Shown: one piece after another, positions 58,303 through 64,000 of the stretch
Layout: the number at the start of each line of letters is the position of its first letter
How positions within the stretch are numbered: the first letter of the stretch is position 1
From: an uncultured Pelagibacteraceae bacterium
GTDB lineage: Bacteria > Pseudomonadota > Alphaproteobacteria > Pelagibacterales > Pelagibacteraceae
Reading direction: 5' to 3'
Assembly: GCA_902521075.1 (NCBI GenBank)
Contig: CABYQM010000002.1
Location: forward strand, 78,414 to 142,413
DNA: 64,000 bases
Made by a program: the position numbers and the translations under genes
The notes under the pieces: generated by a model
What the model was told of the DNA's origin: nothing
What the model saw: only the letters and a program-made list of their open reading frames with translations
The model's database searches: none

Positions 58303-60642
58303 ATGTTAGACGAAAATTTAAGGATAAATGAACCTGGTTTAAATGTTTTGCCACCTGGGGTTGAAAGATATGTAATTAATGGCGGTGGACTTACGGGGGT
58401 TCAGATTTTTCCAGATGATGAAATTGAAATTATTAATAATGAAGGAAATCAAATTTGCGAAATAGTTGTTTTTAATTCTGATGGAAATTCAGATCCATCG
58501 ATTTTAAATTTAAAATCTTCTAAATCAGAAAATGATATAATCAAAATTTTAAATAGAAATGAAGAAAGCTCAAAAATTGCATTGCGTCAATTAGAAAAAA
58601 GAAATCTTAAAATTGCAAAGTCTAAATCTTCAATCCTTTTTGATAAAGACACTCCACCAGGAGAAAAAATTAAAATAACTTCAAAAGATAAATGTTATTG
58701 TATTTTTTCTGCCCCTGGCGATGATATGTTGGTTCATGAACAAAATCCTCCAACAGAATTAACTTTATTTATTAAAAGAAATAATATTGTTGACCATAAA
58801 GAACATAGAATAATTCCAGATCCAATTTTTGATCCTCTAGACGAAAAAAATATTGCAAAACAATCAGCGATTTCTTTTGAAGTTAAAGAAGGAGATTATA
58901 TTCAAATAATTTGTCCAACTGGTAGACAATGTTCAGATTTTGTTGCTTTTGATACAGCTAAATTAGGTAAAGGTATTGAAAAAGGTTTAGACTGGCAAAC
59001 AACCAGGACCTTTATGGGAAATACATTTCCAGGACCAGGATTGTATTCAAAATTTTATGATACAGACCATGAGCCTTTAGTAGAAGTAATAAGAGATACT
59101 GTTGGTAGACATGATACTTTTAATCTAGCTTGTACATCGAAGTATTACGAAGATGCTGGTTATTTTGGGCATCCAAATTGCTCAGATAACTTAAGTGGTG
59201 CTATGGAAAATTTTGGGGTTAATAGACAAAAGGGATGGCATGCTATCAATTTATTTTTTAATACTTCAGCAGGAGGCTTAAATACCGTACTTTCTGATGA
59301 GTCATTTGCTAGACCTGGAGATTATGTAATATTAAGAGCTTTAAAAGATTTAACCTGCGGAACATCAGCCTGTCCAAGTGATATAGATCCATGTAATTCA
59401 TGGAACCCTACAGATATTTTTGTTAGAACTTATGAAAAAAAAAGAGAATTTACAAAATCTTTTGCATTTAGAATGAAACCAGACTCAGAATTAAAACTAA
59501 CAAAAAATACAGGATTTCATGAAAGAACTTCAAAGTTAACAAGAAACTTTGTTGATGCTAGAGGATATTGGCTGCCCAATGATTACACTAAACACGGAGT
59601 AATAAATGAATATACAGCGTGTAGAGAAAAAGCAGTTTTAATTGATTTATCTTCTTTAAGAAAATTTGAAATATTAGGTCCGGATGCAGAAGAATTAATG
59701 GACTATACTTTAACAAGAAATGTTAAAAAATTGTCAGTTGGACAAATTGTTTATTCTTCGATGTGTTATGAAAATGGTTCTATGTTTGATGATGGAACAT
59801 TGTTAAAAATGAGTGATCATGGATTTAGATGGGTATGTGGTGATGAATACGCAGGTGAATGGTTAAAAGAACAAGCAAAAAAGAAAAGATTTAATGTTTT
59901 AGTTAAAAACTCTACTGATCAAATAAATAATATTTCTCTACAAGGACCTAACAGTAGAAAAATTTTAGAAAAATTTATTTTTACTCCACCAACACAACCT
60001 TCTATTTCAGAATTACAATGGTTTAGGTTTACAATCTGTAGAGTAAAAGAACTTAGTGGAATTCCATTAATGGTTTCTAGAACTGGATACACAGGCGAGT
60101 TAGGATACGAAATATGGTGTCACCCTTCAGATGCACCAGCAGTTTGGGATGTGCTTATGGAAGCTGGCAAAGATGAAGGAATAATACCTGCTGGTTTTGG
60201 AGCATTAGATTTATTAAGAATTGAAGCTGGACTAATATTATTTGGTAATGAATTTGACGGCCAAGTTGACCCTTTTGAAGCTGGTGTTGGATTTACGGTT
60301 CCTTTAAAAACAAAAACAGCAGATTTCATTGGTAAAGAAGCATTAATAAAGAGAAAAGAAAATCCGCAAAAGAAATTAGTTGGATTAGAACTTGTAGGCA
60401 AAGAAAAAGCTAATCACGGTGATTGCGTTCACATTGGAAGATCCCAAGTTGGCGTAGTTACAAGCGGATGTCTATCTCCTACTTTGAATAAAAATATTGC
60501 TTTGTGCAGAATTGATGTAGGTCATTCAGAAATAGGTATGAACGTTGAAGTAGGTAAAATTGATGGACATCAAAAAAGAATACCTGCTAAAATTGTTGGT
60601 TTCCCGCATTACGATCCTCAAAAAACACGTGTAAAATCTTAA
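58303..60642 (+). CDS. tdm: TMAO demethylase (Tdm): N-terminal DUF1989-type domain + C-terminal GcvT domain
   Basis: 779 aa; CPTGRQCSDFVAFD and LTCGTSACPSDIDPCNSWNPTD in N-half; SRTGYTGELGYEIWCHP GcvT in C-half; adjacent to tmoX. Confidence 0.88.
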   Translation: MLDENLRINEPGLNVLPPGVERYVINGGGLTGVQIFPDDEIEIINNEGNQICEIVVFNSDGNSDPSILNLKSSKSENDIIKILNRNEESSKIALRQLEKRNLKIAKSKSSILFDKDTPPGEKIKITSKDKCYCIFSAPGDDMLVHEQNPPTELTLFIKRNNIVDHKEHRIIPDPIFDPLDEKNIAKQSAISFEVKEGDYIQIICPTGRQCSDFVAFDTAKLGKGIEKGLDWQTTRTFMGNTFPGPGLYSKFYDTDHEPLVEVIRDTVGRHDTFNLACTSKYYEDAGYFGHPNCSDNLSGAMENFGVNRQKGWHAINLFFNTSAGGLNTVLSDESFARPGDYVILRALKDLTCGTSACPSDIDPCNSWNPTDIFVRTYEKKREFTKSFAFRMKPDSELKLTKNTGFHERTSKLTRNFVDARGYWLPNDYTKHGVINEYTACREKAVLIDLSSLRKFEILGPDAEELMDYTLTRNVKKLSVGQIVYSSMCYENGSMFDDGTLLKMSDHGFRWVCGDEYAGEWLKEQAKKKRFNVLVKNSTDQINNISLQGPNSRKILEKFIFTPPTQPSISELQWFRFTICRVKELSGIPLMVSRTGYTGELGYEIWCHPSDAPAVWDVLMEAGKDEGIIPAGFGALDLLRIEAGLILFGNEFDGQVDPFEAGVGFTVPLKTKTADFIGKEALIKRKENPQKKLVGLELVGKEKANHGDCVHIGRSQVGVVTSGCLSPTLNKNIALCRIDVGHSEIGMNVEVGKIDGHQKRIPAKIVGFPHYDPQKTRVKS

Positions 60643-60992
60643 TGTCAAAATCATCAAAGGATTTACTGGAATTTTGGGAAGATCAAATGAAACTGTCCCA
60701 TACATCCAGTAATTACTTTTTCAGAAAGTCTCCTTCACATTATCACATGATGTTGATTGTGATGAATTCCTATAAATTAAATGAAAACTTATCTGTCGAA
60801 GAACTTAAGACTAGACTTTTCAAAACTTCTAGACCCAAATCTGCACTCATGATCAAAGAAGCTTGTGATAAAGAATTTTTTTACCTCGAGAAAACCGGAA
60901 ATGACCATAGAAAAAAGTACGTTTTACCCACACAGAATTTTGTTAATGAATTTAACGAATATTTGAAAACTCTCAAAAATTTGAGTTTTTAA
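60642..60992 (+). CDS. Small winged-helix (MarR-like?) candidate regulator
   Basis: 116 aa; KSALMIKEACDKEFFYLEKTGNDHRKKYVLPTQNFVNEFNEYL resembles recognition helix/wing/C-helix; TAATG overlap with tdm. Confidence 0.55.
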   Translation: MSKSSKDLLEFWEDQMKLSHTSSNYFFRKSPSHYHMMLIVMNSYKLNENLSVEELKTRLFKTSRPKSALMIKEACDKEFFYLEKTGNDHRKKYVLPTQNFVNEFNEYLKTLKNLSF

Positions 60993-61081
60993 TTAAAAAT
61001 CTAATAAATATTTAGAATTTATATAAATTATATATAAAAATTATTATATTCTTTCCTTTGCTAAAAAATTAAAGTTCGTTC

Positions 61082-62410
61082 ATGTCGTTACCGACAAAAG
61101 CAAAAGTTGTAATAATTGGTGGAGGAATTCACGGGTTAAGTACTGCTTGGAAACTTTCCGAAAAATATAAAAATCCAAACGATGTCGTTGTCCTAGAAAA
61201 AAAAGACACTGCTGCAGGTGCAAGTGGAATTGCATGTGGAGTTGTTAGAAATAATTATTTTCAACCAGCAATGAGAGAATTAATGGCTCATTCAGTTAGT
61301 GTTTGGGAAAGTGATCCAGAGGCATTTAAATATAATGCTGTCGGCTATATGCAAATTTCTCCAGAAGTAATGCATAAAGATGTTGCAAGTATTTATGAAC
61401 AACAAAAAGCGATCGGATATGAATCAGAATTTATAGAAGGTGAAAAAGATTGCATGAAATATATGCAAGGAATTTTTAGTGATTGGCAAGCAAAAGGTAT
61501 TACATCTGTCTTGCATGAAAAAAAAGGTGGATATGCATTTAATAAGGACTCAATTAAAGCACTAGAGAAAAAAGCAAATTCAAACGGTGTAAACGTTCAT
61601 AAAGGAGTAAAGGTTACAGGTTTTAAAAGAGGTAGCAACAGCAATGCAATTACTGGCGTGGTTACAGACAAAGGTACAATTGATTGTGATCAGGTAGTTA
61701 TTGGAGCAGGACCATGGGTAAGAGATTTTTGGAATATGTTGGAGTTACCAAAAACTACTAACATAAAAGATGCTAAAAATGGAAAAATGCATGAAGTTGA
61801 AATGTGGAAGTACTGGTTTTTACAAGAAGGTGTATTGGGTGTAGATGCAGATTATTTAAAAACTAATGAAGGTAAACCGCCTCCAGTAATTCATGTTGAT
61901 ACAGATGCACCACTTTATTCTGACAAAGATGGTAAAATAATTACAGAAGACTTATGGGGTATTTATTATAAACCTGATATTGAAGGATTGGGAGTTCAAG
62001 GTGGAACATCACCTTACATTGTTCAAAAACATTTTGATGAAGTTAATATTGACCCATATGGAATTGACTCTCCTGAATATCAAACTACTGATAAATTTTC
62101 TGATATGTGGACTTCAGCACTTGCACATATTCAGAAACGTTTTGTTGGTAAATCTCATTTGTATAGAAAGGGACCATCAGGAGGATTGGGTTGTTTAACT
62201 CCAGATTCATTCCCGATATTCGATAGATTTTTTGAAAATGTTTACATGATTGCAGATGCAAATCATGGTTATAAAATGATAGGTGTTGGGCACCTTGTTG
62301 CACAAGAAATTTTAGGTCAAGAAAGTGAATTACTTAAACCGTTCAGGTTCGATAGATATGAAAAAGGCAAACTTCATCCGACATCGAACAGTCCGTTTCC
62401 TTGGAGCTAA
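61082..62410 (+). CDS. FAD-dependent oxidoreductase (DAO / sarcosine oxidase beta-like)
   Basis: KVVIIGGGIHGLSTAWKLSEKYKNPNDVVVLEKKDTAAGASGIACGVVRNNYFQP. Confidence 0.88.
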   Translation: MSLPTKAKVVIIGGGIHGLSTAWKLSEKYKNPNDVVVLEKKDTAAGASGIACGVVRNNYFQPAMRELMAHSVSVWESDPEAFKYNAVGYMQISPEVMHKDVASIYEQQKAIGYESEFIEGEKDCMKYMQGIFSDWQAKGITSVLHEKKGGYAFNKDSIKALEKKANSNGVNVHKGVKVTGFKRGSNSNAITGVVTDKGTIDCDQVVIGAGPWVRDFWNMLELPKTTNIKDAKNGKMHEVEMWKYWFLQEGVLGVDADYLKTNEGKPPPVIHVDTDAPLYSDKDGKIITEDLWGIYYKPDIEGLGVQGGTSPYIVQKHFDEVNIDPYGIDSPEYQTTDKFSDMWTSALAHIQKRFVGKSHLYRKGPSGGLGCLTPDSFPIFDRFFENVYMIADANHGYKMIGVGHLVAQEILGQESELLKPFRFDRYEKGKLHPTSNSPFPWS

Positions 62411-62477
62411 TTTATCTAAGTAGACAAACGTTTTTTTTTCAGTTACCTTTTTGATCTGAAAATTCAAAGGGGGAAGA

Positions 62478-63947
62478 ATGACGGATCTTGAAAAACACGT
62501 AAACCAACCAGGTAGAGCTAAACTCGTCAAAAAAGTTAGAGAAAAAATAAACGAATTAGGAATTACTTATATCTATTATCAATTTATTTCAGTAACTGGG
62601 AGAGTTGTTGGAAAAGGAATACCAGCAGACCACTGGGAAAGAACTGCAGAAAAAGGTTTTCAATTGGTTTATGGAGCAACAGCAAATTTATTTTTAGATC
62701 GTCATAATAATTATATTGGATATGGTCCAGAAGCTATGGAATTGGTAGGAATACCTGATCCAGAAACTTTTGTTCAATTGCCTTGGGATAAGAGAGTTGG
62801 AAGAGTTTTTGTTACATGTTTTAGAAATAGAGAAGAAAGAAAAAATCCAGGTGGTCATTTAACAAGTGACTGCAGAGGTAATCTTAGAATTTTCATGAAT
62901 GAGTTTAAAAAGAAACATGGATTAGAATTAAGAGTTGGAACAGAGCCTGAAATGATGTGGTTAACAAAAAATCCTGACGGAACTCCAACTGGACAAGGTT
63001 TCTCAAAACCTTTCTGTTATCATATTGATCAATTTGAATCATTAAGACCTGTGTTTATGAAGGTTATTGAATACGCAAAAGCGATGGGTCTTGATATGAT
63101 CCAAGGTGACCATGAAGATGCTCCTGGTCAATTAGAGCTTAACTGGACATTTGATAATGTTTTAAGAAATGCTGATAGACTATCTACATATCGACAAATT
63201 TGTGCTCAGGTAGCAAGAGAACATAATCTTATTGCTTGCTTTATGACCAAACCATTTATGGGAGTTTCAGCAAGTGGATGTCACACCAACATGTCTTTGT
63301 GGAAAGGTGGAAAGGTATCTGTAAATAAATTAGGTAACAAAAAACTTCCAGGAGTAGAGGAAGTCTTTAGTTATGTATCCGGTGGCACTAATACTTTCAT
63401 GCCTGATACTAAAGATATGCAATTACCTGGAAAAATTGGATTACAATCAATTGCAGGGATAATGAAACACTTGCCAGCTTTAACAGCAATTGGTTCTTCA
63501 ACAGTTAACTCATATAGAAGATTATGGGATCAAGGTTTTTGGGCACCAGTATATGCTGACTGGGGTTATCAAAATAGAACATGTGGTCTAAGAGTATCTG
63601 CTCCAGGTAGATTCGAATACAGATCAGTTGACTCTATGCATAATCCATATTTATTAGGTGCAGCATTACTTAAAGCTTGTGATGAAGGAATATCTAAAAA
63701 AATGAAACCAGCCAAACCTGAGTCTAGAAATATATATGAAGCTCAAAAAGCTGGTAAAGATGTTAAAAAACTTCCACTAAGTTTAGGTGAAGCTTTAGAT
63801 AGATTGGCGGAAGATGAGGTAATAAAATCATCAATGCCAGATGAAATGTATAAAGTTTTTAATTGGTACAAACGAGATGAGTGGGAAAAATTCTTGGGTG
63901 CAACAACACAATGGGATCTTGATACCTATCTGGATTGTTTACCATAA
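62478..63947 (+). CDS. gmaS: Gamma-glutamylmethylamide synthetase (glutamine synthetase family)
   Basis: GS fold motifs GTEPEMMWL, GDHEDAPGQLELNWTF, SGCHTNMSLW, NRTCGLRVSAPGRFEYRSVD; immediately upstream of mgsA-like gene. Confidence 0.82.
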   Translation: MTDLEKHVNQPGRAKLVKKVREKINELGITYIYYQFISVTGRVVGKGIPADHWERTAEKGFQLVYGATANLFLDRHNNYIGYGPEAMELVGIPDPETFVQLPWDKRVGRVFVTCFRNREERKNPGGHLTSDCRGNLRIFMNEFKKKHGLELRVGTEPEMMWLTKNPDGTPTGQGFSKPFCYHIDQFESLRPVFMKVIEYAKAMGLDMIQGDHEDAPGQLELNWTFDNVLRNADRLSTYRQICAQVAREHNLIACFMTKPFMGVSASGCHTNMSLWKGGKVSVNKLGNKKLPGVEEVFSYVSGGTNTFMPDTKDMQLPGKIGLQSIAGIMKHLPALTAIGSSTVNSYRRLWDQGFWAPVYADWGYQNRTCGLRVSAPGRFEYRSVDSMHNPYLLGAALLKACDEGISKKMKPAKPESRNIYEAQKAGKDVKKLPLSLGEALDRLAEDEVIKSSMPDEMYKVFNWYKRDEWEKFLGATTQWDLDTYLDCLP

Positions 63948-63964
63948 TTTAATAAGGAAATTAT

Positions 63965-64000
63965 ATGTGCGGAATAGCAGGATTAATTCATAGAGGAAAT
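63965..64000 (+). CDS. mgsA: Class II glutamine amidotransferase domain protein start (N-methylglutamate synthase subunit A-like), truncated by window end
   Basis: MCGIAGLIHRGN (N-terminal Cys nucleophile motif) 17 nt after gmaS stop. Confidence 0.65.
   Translation, partial: MCGIAGLIHRGN

Noticed and set aside
1-64000. Searched for CRISPR arrays, transposases, integrases, phage and tRNA genes
   Set aside because: None recognised by eye; tRNAscan-SE and CRISPR finders would be decisive

Overview
The window is AT-rich, gene-dense and operonic, and its gene content matches a SAR11 / Candidatus Pelagibacter-type alphaproteobacterium (assignment by gene content, not by a search). No rRNA, tRNA, CRISPR array, phage or transposon was recognised. 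The theme is methylated-compound and one-carbon metabolism: a truncated DMGDH-like oxidase at the left edge; a Fur-box-controlled iron ABC operon; an AcuI/YhdH-like reductase; etfA-etfB-etfD with a DMGDH-like dehydrogenase; an SBP56/methanethiol-oxidase-like gene coupled to a 2Fe-2S ferredoxin; a Rieske oxygenase; egtB/egtD; a MetF-like plus GcvT-like pair; purEK; a BT1-family folate-type transporter; a heterotetrameric sarcosine-oxidase / N-methylglutamate-dehydrogenase operon; fhs; Fe-ADH; Tmm; a sugar/osmolyte ABC operon with a GH63-like hydrolase; the TMAO transporter (TmoXWV-like) with Tdm; and gmaS followed by the first 12 codons of an mgsA-like gene. The best candidate for an undescribed system is the coupled minus-strand cluster at 27199-30596: M19 dipeptidase, a 553-aa protein with no recognised domain, a DUF3726-like protein, and a 55-aa CxxC/CxxC mini-protein absent from the ORF track. 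Other notable points are further small ORFs missed by the track, terminator-like hairpins after the binding-protein gene in three ABC operons, tandem Fur boxes, and a palindrome at the predicted tmoX transcription start.
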